64,000 nucleotides of DNA from Pontederia crassipes (taxonomy: Eukaryota; Streptophyta; Magnoliopsida; Commelinales; Pontederiaceae). The position numbers and the translations under genes were made by a program. This document shows positions 1-12,100 of the stretch, one piece after another. The notes under the pieces were generated by a model. That model saw only the letters and a program-made list of their open reading frames with translations. It was not told the origin of the DNA and ran no database searches. The stretch is from NCBI GenBank assembly GCA_030549335.1, contig CM060198.1:55313995-55377994 (forward strand), given 5' to 3'. Within the stretch, counting starts at the first letter, position 1; the number at the start of each line of letters is the position of its first letter.

Positions 1-2459
1 CATTGTTTGATTGAAACAATGACTCGGAAATCTTTTCCGATAGGAACAAGGTCAAAAGAATGGTTAGAGTTGGTTCATTCGGATATTTGTGGTCCACTAA
101 GTGTCACAACACACAGGAATAAAGAATATTTTATAACATTCATTGATGGCTATTATAAATTCTCTTGGAAAGAAAAGTTGAAGCTTTTGAAATGTTTAAG
201 AGATATAAAATAGAAGTGGAAAATAAATTGGGAAGACCAATTAAATGTTTAAGGACAGATAGAGGAAGGGAATACACCTCCCGAAAATTTGAAAATTATT
301 GTATTCAGTGTGACGTAAGAAGGCAAACTACGATGCCTTATACACTATAACAAAATGGTGTAGCAAAAAGAAAAATAGAACCTTGATGAATGCAGTTAGA
401 TGTATGTTGTCACACTCAGGTCTCCCTAAAAACTTTTGGGGTGAAGCAGTGATGATTGCAAATTACATACAAAATAGAATTCCTACTAAGTCCGTAGAAT
501 CGACATCATATGAACTTTGAAATGGCAGGAAGCCCGAGTTGGGTCACCTAGGGAATGTAAATCGCATCTACTACTTCCAAGTCAGCTTAAGGACAAGCTG
601 GACTTTAGGACGGTGACATGCAGGTTTATTGGTTATAGTGATAAGTCCAAAGGGTATAGGTTCTTTCATGATGAAAGATGACTAATCGAGAGTCATGATG
701 CAGTTTTTCTTGAAAATGAAAAAGAAGATATGCATGAAGAAGAGGACAGAGAACCTCTAATTATCCTTGGTGATAATGATGACTCTGAAGAAGACACATT
801 GGATATATGCCCAACAGTGGGAGAAGAACCTATATATGATAATGAACCTTTGGCAGAAGTGGAGGAACCCATACAATCCACGAGTATAATCGGCAAGAGG
901 CCTCGAACGATGCCCGCATATTTGGATGACTATTATCTGTACGAATGCGAAGCTTCGTGTTACGCCGTCGATGTTGATACAAAGGATTGTATCCTATTTC
1001 ATATGACGAAGCGGTTGCTTCTTCTGAGTCAGAATCATGGTTGGCCGCCATGAGAGATGAATTGGACTCAATCGATCGAAACGGCGTATGGGTGCTATGT
1101 GACTTGCCAGAAGGTAGGCAATCCATAGGGTACAAATGGGTATTCAAGAAAAAATACTGAGTTGATGATACTATTGAAAATCACAAAGAAAGATTAGTTC
1201 CCAAGGGTTATACTTAGTAAACCGGGATTGATTTTCAGGAAACTTATTCTGCAATAGTTAAATTTGCATCCATAAGGGTCATCTTAGCATTAGTTGCATA
1301 TATGGATTTGAAATTATTCCAAATGGATGTAAAAACTGCTTTCCTCAATAGAGAATTAAGTGAAGGCATATATATGCGACAATTTGATGGTTTTCAGGTA
1401 GAAGGTCTGGAGAACAAAGTTTATAAGCTGAAAAAATTATTATATGGCTCAAAACAATCTTCATGTCAATGGTACAAAAAGTTACATGAGACGGTCATCC
1501 AATTTAGTTTTATTACAAACAAATTGGATCATTGTGAACATCAAGAAGAGTGTGAGCAAATTCATAATAATGTCATTATATGTAGATGACATTTTGCTCG
1601 CAGGAAATGATGTCACAGTGCTCGATGAAATAAAAGAAAATTTGAGCAAAGAATTTAAAATGAAAGACATAGGCGAAGCATCCTATGTTTTTTGACATTG
1701 AGTTTAAGTCAAGAAAAGTATCTAAATAAGATACTCAAAAGATTTGAAATGCAGAATAGCACTCCAGCACTAACACCGATTGTGATTGGGAAAAGACTTA
1801 ACAAAAGTCAATGTCCCAACATAGGGCAAGAACCTCTAGATGTTCCCTATACACAAACAGTTGGTAGCTTGATGTATGTGAAGTTATGTACAAGACCTGA
1901 CTTGGCTTATCCAGTAAGTTTAGTTAGTACATATCAAAGTAATTCCAAAAAAGCACATTGGGAAGCCATTAAAAGAATTCTTAGATATCTAAAATGTACT
2001 GTACAATTAAAATTGACATACCAAGCTGATACATTTGAAGTTATAGGCTACTCAAATGCAGATTTTGGAGGGGATATTGATGATCGAAAATCCACATTAG
2101 GTCACTTATTTTTGTTGAGTGGTGCAGCTATTTTTTGAGGTAGCAAGAAATAAGGATGTGTGGCTAGACATACACAAGAAGTTTGACAACCACCCATGCT
2201 GTGTGGATCATACATTTTCTTTTAGAACTATGGCTCAATTTGGTCAATGGACCATAGTCAAACTACAATAAGTTTGATTGACAGTGGAGCAAACAGTTCT
2301 AAAGGAAAGCACATAGAGATCGAATATCATTATGTACATGGCATAGAAGAAAGAAGTGACGGTAGCCTACATGTCGACAAATGACATGCTAACAAAAATG
2401 GAATTTCAACAGGAACATTCATTAAACATGTTGGTTTAATGAGACTCAAGAATCCATGA
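1..2459 (+). pseudogene. Ty1/copia retrotransposon pol, degenerate and 5' truncated by the window
   Basis: Pieces of a copia polyprotein appear in the expected order across several frames. Integrase comes first (HSDICGPLS near 80-110, then LRTDRGREYTSRKF near 250-290). Reverse transcriptase follows (QMDVKTAFLN near 1320, LYVDDILLAGND near 1575-1615), and the RNase H/tether region is last (GSLMYVKLCTRPDLAYPVSL near 1863-1920, and a degenerate ending with HVGLMRLKNP just before the stop at 2457-2459). Integrase-before-RT order identifies Ty1/copia rather than Ty3/gypsy. Frameshifts and stops break it throughout, for example near 213, 1160, 1589, 1695 and 2138, so no working polyprotein can be made. 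The gag part lies outside the window. Confidence 0.93.
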
Positions 2460-2583
2460 GTCAAAAAGAAAATTTCATCTCTTATTAATACCTCATGAAT
2501 AGTTTGAAGTATTGAAGTCGCAATAACACTACGTGGATAATAAAAGGGTTGAAATTACATAACCACATCGGTCAAGTGGGAGA

Positions 2584-3030
2584 TGTAATAGAATGACCTT
2601 CGTGATCATCATAGGAGTGAAAGATTCGCTCCTATCACGACCGCTTCATGCGAAGACGATTACGACGCGGGAGGGGTAGAGTTTGTGAAGGTATCGCGCT
2701 ATAAATTTAGCTCCGTGTTGAGCAGAATACTTCACTCGATCGGAGCCCCAAAATACTACAGATGGATTGAGACGTCGTGTTTGTTGGGAAATAGGGGCTA
2801 TGGTGTGGGTGCTGTTGACGTTTGGATTTTTCTCCCCCAAACAACTTTCCCAAACAGCTTTAGATGCAATGGTCGATGCATCTCAACCATTCATTTACTT
2901 AACTTACATGTGCAAACCAAAAAGTGATTTACACACCCATTATATATATCATAGAGGCAAAAAATTGTTACGAGACGAGTGTGTCACCCAAAACATCGAG
3001 AAAATAAATAATATTTTTTTATTACTTTAG
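2584..3030 (+). repeat. Probable 3' LTR of the copia element (right end uncertain)
   Basis: About 120 bp after the last pol stop, the purine-rich stretch AAGTGGGAGA (2575-2582) resembles a copia polypurine tract and is followed at 2584 by TG, the usual first bases of an LTR. A TATA-like CTATAAAT lies at 2699-2706, as expected in U3. The 5' LTR is outside the window, so the right end could not be set by comparison; 3030 is only a guess. Confidence 0.55.
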
Positions 3031-3434
3031 TATAGAAATTAAGGATACATAAAAGAGAATTATCTTTCTGAAAAGAAGAAAAGTATAGTTAGAGCAGAAG
3101 ACAAAAAAAAAAGAGAGAAGAAAATAATAGCTAAAGACTTAAGCATGTTTTATATGTTATCTTATATGGTGACCCCAGAGTTTTATATTCACCGTGGCAT
3201 GAGTTTATATGTCACATAACGAGTTAGATTAAAATTTTTAACTCATGTCATATGGATTGATTGAATAATATCATTTATATTATATTCTTAATATTTTTTT
3301 GTGTAGATTGTTGATAATTGGAATGATACTTTGAACTCTGGATTTTGATATCATATTAAAATTGATGTGCTAATTATTTTTTTAATTCTTTGGAGTGCGA
3401 ATTTTAAAGTGCACTTTCCTTTGCCATTAGTTTT

Positions 3435-3550
3435 GTCATCTCTCAATTTATTCAGATGCAAAATAAAATGGCAGAATTTTCGTCAAAATATTTATAACTT
3501 ATAAGTAGTGTTGGCCACTTAATAATGATATGATGATGCAGAAAATGAAT
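3435..3550 (+). repeat. Dispersed ~115-bp repeat (copy 1)
   Basis: The stretch from GTCATCTCTCAA to GATGATGCAGAAAATGAA is repeated with small changes at 31478-31587, which lies directly against the end of a solo LTR. No reading frame is conserved. The surrounding 3031-3807 is AT-rich spacer with a CT microsatellite (3551-3567) and a short TAA run (3621-3642). I see no gene in it. Confidence 0.7.
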
Positions 3551-3918
3551 CTCTCTCTCTCTCTCTCCTTTATCTTTTCGTCTTTGTAATAGAAAACTAC
3601 ATTTTTGTTTAAATTGGATAGTAATAATAATAATAATAATAATTCTTCAAACCTCAATATATTGTCAATAATTTCATTAAAAAAAATACATAATCTCAGT
3701 TTGTGACATGAGCAATGGGCTCCGACAACTGCAAGACCAATATACTTTATATGCATACTGGTAACTAAAAACGACACATGCAAAGAAAGAGCAAAACTAA
3801 GAAGATAAGGGACAACATGAAGTTTACGTAAAGACCGCCTCAAACTCTTGTAGCACAAAACTACACCTACAAAGAAAGAGTAAACTAAGAAAACGTGATG
3901 AGGAACAGGCTCCGGAGC

Positions 3919-4593
3919 TCACAGCATTCGCTGCAGCTGATGGCGACGAAGAACCTTTCTTGGCACCGATACTGGAATAGGAGACACCGCCGCCGCTGGA
4001 GGAGTAGGATACAAGTTGTCGTTTGGACGTGGCAGCTCCTTTCTGGTGGCGCGGTGGACGTCGGCGAGCCTCACGACCCCCTTCTTAACCTCATTCAGTG
4101 AGAGCACCGACGCCAACCTTGGACCTCCGGGCGTGACGCCAGGGGCGCCGAAGCCGATCGTGGTCCTGGCGATGACATCGAGCATTTTATTCAGGAGATT
4201 AGACGAATCAGCGGCCCTGCCTCCCGGAACGTTGTGGATGGAGACGTCAAAGATGATCCTTGACATCCACACCTTGAGTGCATGAAGGTCCATTCCGGGG
4301 TAGCCGATGAAGCGGAAAATTCCTTGGTACATGGCGCCCATCAATGCATCCAACACCTTCATCATGAACGTGTACCCGTCGGAATCTTCCTGGCTGATGC
4401 GGTGTGACCCTGAAGTTGCTGTTTCGATGGCTCTCGGTTTCTCTGCAGCTGTCAAGGTCCCGGCGATGGTATGGAGCGCCTTAAGCAAGTCACGGGAAGA
4501 CGAGATCGCGAACGGGGTGGATCTGTCGGCGCATGGAACGACGAACGACGACGCAGCTAAGAGGACGAGGAGGAAGAACGCCGAAGACTTCAT
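3919..4593 (-). CDS. Small secreted protein of unknown family (224 aa), intact copy
   Basis: A single open frame with no visible intron. I chose the second methionine (4593) because it directly starts a signal peptide, MKSSAFFLLVLLAASSFVV followed by PCA. The upstream in-frame ATG at 4617 would put eight polar residues in front of it. The mature part has an alpha-helical-looking middle (SRDLLKALHTIAGTL, FMMKVLDALMGAMYQ) and a conserved block LASVLSLNEVKKGVVRLADV. The tail is proline-rich and then basic (PRKVLRRHQLQRML). There is no cysteine pattern and no family I recognise. A diverged, broken copy lies at 15973-16565 on the same strand, and their downstream flanks also align, so this is a segmental duplication. 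Conserved reading frame against the decayed sister supports real coding. An LTR element begins 96 bp upstream of the start codon and may have replaced most of the promoter. Confidence 0.72.
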   Translation of the reverse strand: MKSSAFFLLVLLAASSFVVPCADRSTPFAISSSRDLLKALHTIAGTLTAAEKPRAIETATSGSHRISQEDSDGYTFMMKVLDALMGAMYQGIFRFIGYPGMDLHALKVWMSRIIFDVSIHNVPGGRAADSSNLLNKMLDVIARTTIGFGAPGVTPGGPRLASVLSLNEVKKGVVRLADVHRATRKELPRPNDNLYPTPPAAAVSPIPVSVPRKVLRRHQLQRML

Positions 4594-4659
4594 GCCGGCG
4601 AAGGGTCTATGAAGCATCGCATGCAGGTGGGCACCTCACATCGCATGCATGTTGTGCCG

Positions 4660-4667
4660 TATTTATC
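4660..4667 (-). promoter_or_regulatory. TATA-box candidate for the secreted-protein gene
   Basis: On the minus strand this reads GATAAATAC, about 70 bp upstream of the chosen ATG (4593). It sits only ~22 bp from the start of the LTR at 4689, so the core promoter seems to survive while everything further upstream is retrotransposon. Confidence 0.45.
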
Positions 4668-4688
4668 AAAGGTGGAGGCAGATGCCAG

Positions 4689-5355
4689 TGTCACGGGGCG
4701 CTTTCCCGTGACACGAAGCGTAAAGCCTCGCGGCACCAGTGTCGCTCAACTTATAGCTCTCGGTCGCTCAGCGTCAAAACCATGAAACACATGCAGCCGT
4801 CCCGCACTGCGTAATATTGCGGAGTATCAATTTATCCGTCCTTATGGCATTTATCTTGTAAGGCCGTCCTTATGAATGATCAAGTAGGTGACATTCCCGT
4901 AGGGTACGTCTTTTGCATCTTCAATATGTAATAAGACTCCTATACCTACGATATACTGGGAGGAGTTCACTAGTGCCTTCCGAGGCCCAATTGTATGTTA
5001 CGTTTCATTATACTTAATACAAGTAAGCTTTTCTATAATTCTAGTATCATGGCATTAAGCGTGGGGTAGCAACCCACATCGGTGTCCCTTCGTGGCGTCT
5101 CTTGGTACTTGGCTGCCCCTTCAGACTTTAAGCGCCCAAGCGCCTGCATTGGTGCCGTAACGTGCTAATGCCACGGTCCCATGACGAGTAGTCCAATACT
5201 CTAGTCATGTCCGTGATTGAATGCCTATAATAGCGACTTTCGGCATAGTCATCTCGACCATAAAACTTTCGCTGCAAATTCAAAATAGGCTTGGCTAGGT
5301 GCATATCCGCCTAGTCGTCGCACGTGGTCTAGTGTCCGAGAATGACCCCGTGACA
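4689..5355 (+). repeat. 5' LTR
   Basis: Begins TGTCACGGG and ends CCCGTGACA, so the LTR has 9-bp inverted ends. The first 25 bases can also fold on themselves (GTCACGGG...CCGTGAC). It aligns base for base with 8360-9026 with scattered substitutions. Confidence 0.92.
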
Positions 5356-5357
5356 AG

Positions 5358-5369
5358 TGGTATCAGAGC
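5358..5369 (+). other. Primer-binding site (initiator tRNA-Met type)
   Basis: TGGTATCAGAGC, the standard plant PBS complementary to the 3' end of initiator Met tRNA, two bases after the 5' LTR. Confidence 0.93.
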
Positions 5370-7149
5370 AGTTCTTCCTGCTCGGATTACCCAGCGACGA
5401 TGACTTGCTTGTATCGTCGCAACGTGCCCTGGCATAGGAAAAGTGCTTCCGCTCAAAAACTCCGTCACGCCCGGGTGCACTGGTACCATGGTCTTTGATC
5501 ATGGACGCCAACGAGGAATGCGTGGCAAACTTCCTCGTCGCACGCCCAGTCGTGCCCCCAGCATGTTCCTCATACACTCGTGTCGTGTCAAGGAACGTCC
5601 GTCATGCATCATGATGGTGGATTGATCGCCCCGTCTAATCGAGACGGTCATGCGTCGCTCACTCGAGTAGATCAACCACCCCAGGTATACAGTCGGGAAT
5701 CTTGAAGTGTCGCGTTGCGTCAAGAGTAGTCATATGCTCTGCATGATGGTCTTGCTCTACTCATACCATGAGATCGCTTACACAAGCATCATGTAACTCG
5801 GAGGACCCATGTCACATTCAGGGACTGTCGGTCATGCATTATCGTGATGACCAGGCGCTGCTCAGTATTTTGTGACGTCGCATCACCTGCCCAGTCATGC
5901 AACGTGAAGTGCACAACCACTTCACGAGAGAAGTTGGCTCAAGTTTAAACATCAAGGTTCATGGTCCCTTTCGACGAAGGAATATCATCCTATCGGCTAA
6001 GGAGCATCAATCGTAAGCATCTTGTCGTGCCACAGCATCGCCTGTCACGCCACGATAACTTTCATAGATGGAGCAAAGCGTTGATTACTTGAGAACACTT
6101 GCGGACGAGCTGTCAGCCTTACCTGCCTCGTCAAGTGTCGCCCCGCAAGCGACGTGATGTCATCCATCAAGGGTTGGGACAAACCTGCTACTTGCCAACG
6201 CAAATTGATGCCTCAATTCAATGACCAATTTGGCAAATGGTCTGAGTGTCGAGTATCGGCGAACCTTGGCATGTTGTTGTCAAGCGTTCCGCCGCCAACC
6301 GAAGGAAAGAGTGCCCTTTCCTCTCGGGCAGCGCCTCGAGTAATCGAAGCGGCCTCCAAGGATCGCAATCCAAAAGTTTCGAAGGACATACTGGCGATGT
6401 CGTCCCTTCGAATGGAGATGGAGGTGATGTTGGGAGCTCATGTCATGAGTTCATTAACCACAATCCGCTTACCCAAGCGGGAGCGTCTTCGCGAGCATCC
6501 CTATGGTTCGTTGAAGACTCAAATGGTTGTTCTTTCACAAGGGTCAGCCGCTCGAAGGACAAGTATGTCAAAGGCGCATGATCCCTGCCGACAAGCGCAA
6601 TGGCATTACTTTGCCCAAGTTGCGGACGGACGAGCATCCCAGGTGCATCCTCTTCGTGAACGAGCACAACGATCTCGCCCCGTCCATACCCAAAGGTGTT
6701 GCCTAAGCTTCAAAGAAGGTCCCAGGATCGGAAGAAGTCATATCCCAAGAACCCTGCAAGATGTGACAGACTCAGGATGGCGTTGCCATCGCGACAATGT
6801 GGAATGTGGCAAACATGCATCCCATTGAGACGTGGAATAGAGGAAGTGACAGCTCATCAATTATGCAAAGCCCTAACAAGTTGGGATTGAAGGTCAAGAT
6901 CGCATTGTTCAGCATCGGCTAGATGGGCATGTTGAAGGAGGACATGAAAGGTATCACCGAACTCCGCCTACAATGTTCTCAGGAGGATGAAGGCCCGGTG
7001 TTGGTGCTCTTCAAGTAGAGGGATTGAAGCTTTGGACTAGAATGGAGTTGGAACGACAGGATCGGCCAACTTTCGCTCGTTAGTCGCTGCTGCCAAGGCG
7101 TTCATGCCAAGACATGTGCCATACCACCAAAGCCCTTGGGCAAGGGCAA

Positions 7150-7900
7150 TGGTGGGGGAGAGAAGTGCAAGTCGCACAGAGGAAGCTATCATGCCAAAGA
7201 CAAAGACAGCCCATCGAAGCAGGAGAATCGAGTGAAACCACAAGAATGTGGGGAGACTCCCGTCGCTCACTATAGCGACTTGAAGTGGACAAGGTACAGA
7301 ATGTCATATCCGAGAATCTTGCTCTACCTCAAATCGTCGAGACATGAAATGACCGCCAAGGATAAGGTGGTCCCGCACTCGACACTCGACGGATGAAGGA
7401 CTCTATGTTGCAGCCATTTGCAACTTGGAGACAGTGAGTTGAACCACAAGGGAACGTGGGGAAAGTCTCGTCGCCCACTATGGCGACTCGGAATGGACAA
7501 AGCATGGATTGTTGCATCAAAGAACATTGTCCCGTCCCAAGACCGCCGAAGCATCAAGTGATCACCAAGGAGGAGGTGATCCTGCGCTCTTCACTCGGCA
7601 TAGGAATGAAAGACTCTACGTTGCAACCATTTGCAATATAGAGACGTTGAGTCAAGCCCACAAAGAGATTGGAAGCATCCCGAAGCATCAGTGGGAAGAC
7701 GCTTGTCGCTCATCATAGCGACCCAATGCACCCGAAGCAGACAAGTTGCAAACGTAGTCATCGAAGAGCTTGTGTTGTTTCAAGCCGTCGAAATTCTAGA
7801 ACGATCATCGAGGGTGAGATGGTCCGGTGTTTCGCATTCGACGAAAGGGAGACCTTATGCTGCGGCCATCCACAACATGAAGGCATCGAGTCAAGTCATG
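7150..7900 (+). repeat. Internal tandem repeats (~206-212 bp) of the LTR element
   Basis: A diverged block containing ACCACAAG...GTCGCTCACTATAGCGAC recurs near 7235, 7441 and 7653, and a weaker fourth near 7860. Related phrases such as GAAGGACTCTATGTTGCAGC reappear in each unit. Tandem repeats near the 3' untranslated part are known from several plant Ty3/gypsy groups. Confidence 0.7.
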
Positions 7901-8348
7901 CAGGTCGAATGGCGAGACTCTTCATCGTGTTCTACACGACCCTGAGACAACACTTCTTCGAGCTATTCCTGAAGGCATACAAGAGTTGTTTCACCCCAAA
8001 GAAGCCAAACCACACAAGTTGACACTGCGTAAGTCGAAGAGAAGTGAAGCCAACAGAGACTTGATGGACGAATAGTTGCTTGATGAAGTCAGACCGCCCA
8101 TGGCGGACTCCACTGGCGCTGCACAAGTGATGACCCCGGGTTAGATGAAGGATCAGCAAGCGAAGCAGGCCTGAGGAAGGAGTCTTCAGCGAGACCTTAA
8201 GGAGCGGGCAATCCTGGCGCTGCGCGATGCTGGTGAAGTCGAAATCAAGACAAAGAAGGCAGAATTGAACGAGACAAGCGAAGTCAAGACTGAAGACGAA
8301 GACCCCGAGGAAGCCCGAACAACGGCGTCGGGGGCATCGCCGACTTTG

Positions 8349-8359
8349 GTGGGGGAGAA
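8349..8359 (+). other. Polypurine tract
   Basis: GGTGGGGGAGAA directly precedes the TG of the 3' LTR, the position needed to prime plus-strand DNA synthesis. Confidence 0.85.
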
Positions 8360-9026
8360 TGTCACGGGACGCTTTTTCGTGACACGAAACGTGAAGCCTC
8401 GCGGCACAAGTGCCGCTCAACTTATAGCTCTCGGCCGTTCAGCACCGAAACCATGGAACACATGCAGCCGCCCTGCACTGCGTAATATTGCGAAATACCA
8501 AATTATCTGCCCTTAGGGCATTTATCTTGTAAGATCGTCCTTATGAATGGCCAAGTAGGTGATGTTCCCATAGGGTACATCTTTTGCATCTTCAATATGT
8601 AATAAGACTCATATACCTACGGTACACTGGGAGGAGTCCACTAGTGCCTTCCGAGGCCCAATTGTATGTTATGTTTCATCATATTTAATACAAGTAAGCT
8701 TTCTTTAATTCTAGTGTCATGGCCTTGAGCGTGGGGTGGCAACCCACATCGGTGTCCCTTCGTGGCGTCTCGTGGTACCTCGACTGTCCCTTCGGACTTT
8801 AAGCACCCAAGCGTCTGCATTGGTGCCGCAACGCGCTAATGTCACGATCCCATGACGAGTAGTCCAACACTCTAGTCATGTCCGTGATTGAATGCCTATA
8901 AGAGAGACTTTCGACATAGTCGTCTCCACCATAAAACTTTCGCTGCAAACTCAAAACAGATTTGGCTAGGTGCCTATCCGCCTAGTCGTCGCATGTGGTC
9001 TAATGTCTGAGAATGACCCCGTGACA
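8360..9026 (+). repeat. 3' LTR
   Basis: Same length (667 bp) and same ends as the 5' LTR, TGTCACGGG to CCCGTGACA. Its left edge directly follows the polypurine tract. Confidence 0.92.
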
Positions 9027-9129
9027 CCTGCGCGTGCCTGCGCGTGCAGGCGCTAAAATTATAATATCGATTTAGTACTCATATCACATATCAACTACTG
9101 CCTTGCTGGTTTTAACAGTCACTATACAT

Positions 9130-12100
9130 GCATGAGACGCAGGTTCTACTCCTGATAGCTTTGGTTTTTCATATTATTTTTTCCTAGTTATATTTATTTT
9201 TCATCACATGCTCAAATATATTGGATTTTATTATTGTGTCATATAGGTATTTAAGTTTCCTTTTTTTATTTTTATGTGATTGTGTCATTTATAATACATT
9301 TATTTTATGCAATTATTTCACTTAACTTTTAAACAATCATCTCTTTATTATTATGTATCACGCTCAATTATTTAGTACATTTTATATATGGGGATATGAA
9401 AATATTAATTAAGTAATTTTGCATGTTTACTCTACATTAACTTAGTTATCATGTTAATTATTTTAATTTATTAAGAAAATTTTAACTTAATGTAAACATT
9501 TTACAATTAATTATGTCATTGAAAAAATATTTTTAAAAGATATATCCTAGTCTTGAAAATGATGAAACAAGTGAAAAATATTGAGGAAAAATACTTCAAA
9601 TGAAACATCATATTTTTTAAATGGAATCGTATTTATTTAACAATTCGTTCGTCTAATCTAGGAGATAGAATATATAAATTGATTAATTATTTTATTAGTC
9701 GAACTTTAATCTTTATCTTGGTATTGAAATGTGAACCCACTCAATATTTTCCTGGCTCCGCCATTGGTATTTATACACCTCATGTCATGACCAACTCCAC
9801 GTCGGGTTCGGAGTAGGACTTTGGTTTTCCGGGCTCTTCCGATGTCGACTCGGTCTATTTATCTATTTTTTTTAATATGTACGTTTTGTTAACACACAAA
9901 CATTGAAAGAAAAAAATAACACTTATCAAACCGTATATTTTTTTCTTTTTATAATAACTATTGCTAAATCATGTGTCTTGCACGCAAGGATCACGAAAAT
10001 TACAAAAAATATATAATTTATAATTAAAATATCACAATTTATAATAATTATTAAAACTAATTTATTAATATTTAAATGTAATAAATAGGAAAAAAGTTTA
10101 AAACTCAATTTAAATTTTCCTCCATCTCCGCTTCTACTTAAATTATTTTTCATATGCAAGCTTTATCATCAAAATAGATATTAAAATGCAACTTGCATGA
10201 GAAAAATATTTAATATATTAAATTTTCTTTAAGTCACAAAAATAGTCAAGAGTTTAATATATCAAATAAAAAATGCATATGCATACTTAATCATAGAAAG
10301 TATTATTTTTTTTTCAAAGTAAAGATTTCAAGGCTTTTATGCCATCAAATGCACATTTTAAATATGATATGTCATAATTAAAATTTGCACAAAATAAATT
10401 TAAAGTTTTACCTCAATAATATTTTTACCAAAATGCAAATGAGAAGCACAAGATTGTTTAACATTAAAAGAGTGATCATAAGAATATTTATTTTTCAAAT
10501 AATAATCATTAGCATGCTTTGATTTTGAGGAATATGAATATTTTAAATAATATTTTTTTGTATTATTGACAATTTTACTAGGGGTGTACCTAAAAAGCTA
10601 AAAAAACAAAAAAAAACCTATTCAACCTGAGAAATCATTAGACACAGGTTCAATTCCTGCTGACAGCTTCGGTTTTTCATATTATTTTTTCCTAATTATA
10701 TTTATTTTTCATCACATGCTCAAATATATTGGATTTTATTATTGTGTCATATAATATTATAACCATTTGTGCCCTTCGTGCAAGTGCAATGTATTTAAGT
10801 TTCCTTTTTTTTATGTGATTGTGTCATTTATAATACATTTATTTTATGCAATTATTTCACTTAACTTTTAAACAATCATCTCTTTATTATTATGTATCAC
10901 GTAAATTACTCAATTATTTAGTGCATTTTATATATGGGGATATGAAAATATTAATTAAGTAATTTTGCATGTTTACTCTACATTAACTTAGTTATCATGT
11001 TAATTATTTTAATTTATTAAGAAAATTTTAACTTAATGTAAACATTTTACAATTAATTATGTCATTGAAAAAATATTTTTAAAAGAGATAGCCTAGTCTT
11101 GAAAATGATGAAACAAGTGAAAAAAATTGAGGAAAAATACTTCAAATGAAACATCATATTTTTTAAATGGAATCGTATTTATTTAACAATTCGTTCGTCT
11201 AATCTAGGAGATAGAATATATAAATTTATTAATTATTTTATTAGTCGAACATTAATCTTTATCTTGGTATTGAAATGTGAACCCACTCAATATTTTCCTG
11301 GCTCCGCCATTGGTATTTATGCACCTCATGTCATGACCAACTCCACGTCGGGTTCGGAGTAGGACTTTGGTTTTCCGAGCTCTTCCGATGTCGACTCGGT
11401 CTATTTATTTGTTTTTTTTAATATGTACATTTTGTTAACACACAAAGATTGAAAGAAAAAAATAACACTTATCAAACCATATACTTTTTTTTCTTTTTAT
11501 AATAACTATTGCTAAATCATGTGTCTTGCACGAAAGGATCACGAAATTACAAAAAATATATAATTTATAATTAAAATATCACAATTTATAATAATTATTA
11601 AAACTAATTTATTAATATTTAAATGTAATAAATAGGAAAAAAGTTTAAAACTCAATTTAAATTTTCCTCCATCTCCGCTTCTACTTAAATTATTTTTCAT
11701 ATGCAAGTTTTATCATCAAAATAGATATAAAAATGCAACTTGCATGAGAAAAATATTTAATATATTAAATTTTCTTTAAGTCACAAAAATAATCAAGAGT
11801 TTAATATATCAAATAAAAAATGCATATGCATACTTAATCATAGAAAGTATTATTTTTTTTTCAAAGTAAAGATTTCAAGGCTTTTATGCCATCAAATGCA
11901 CATTTTAAATATGATATGTCATAATTAAAATTTGCACAAAATAAATTTAAAGTTTTACCTCAATGATATTTTTACCAAAATGCAAATGAGAAGTACAAGA
12001 ATGTTTAACATTAAAAGAGTGATCATAAGAATATTTATTTTTCAAATAATAATCATTAGCATGCTTTGATTTTGAGGAATATGAATATTTTAAATAATAT

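Larger units (their letters stand above)
4689..9026 (+). mobile_element. Non-autonomous LTR retrotransposon (gypsy-like signals, no pol)
   Basis: A 4,338-bp element bounded by two direct LTRs of 667 bp each, with a tRNA-Met primer site and a purine tract at the correct places. The ~3.0-kb interior holds no protease, reverse transcriptase, RNase H or integrase motif in any frame. The longest open frame (6154-6828) matches no gag signature I can see. The PPT and LTR edge (GGTGGGGGAGAATGTCAC) are typical of plant Ty3/gypsy elements. It must have depended on proteins from another element. The LTRs differ at roughly one base in ten by eye, so the insertion is old. No 5-bp target duplication is visible (GCCAG before, CCTGC after), which could reflect decay or inter-element recombination. 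Confidence 0.88.

Noticed and set aside
830..1147. 105-codon minus-strand open frame
   Set aside because: Antisense of the decayed copia pol.
3919..4617. Secreted protein as a PCC13-62-like desiccation protein or a lipid-transfer protein
   Set aside because: It has neither the cysteine spacing of lipid-transfer proteins nor the ferritin-like pattern of desiccation proteins, so I left it unnamed.
6154..6828. 224-codon open frame inside the LTR element
   Set aside because: No CCHC knuckle, protease or capsid-like pattern; overlapping frames are also open. I would not call it gag.
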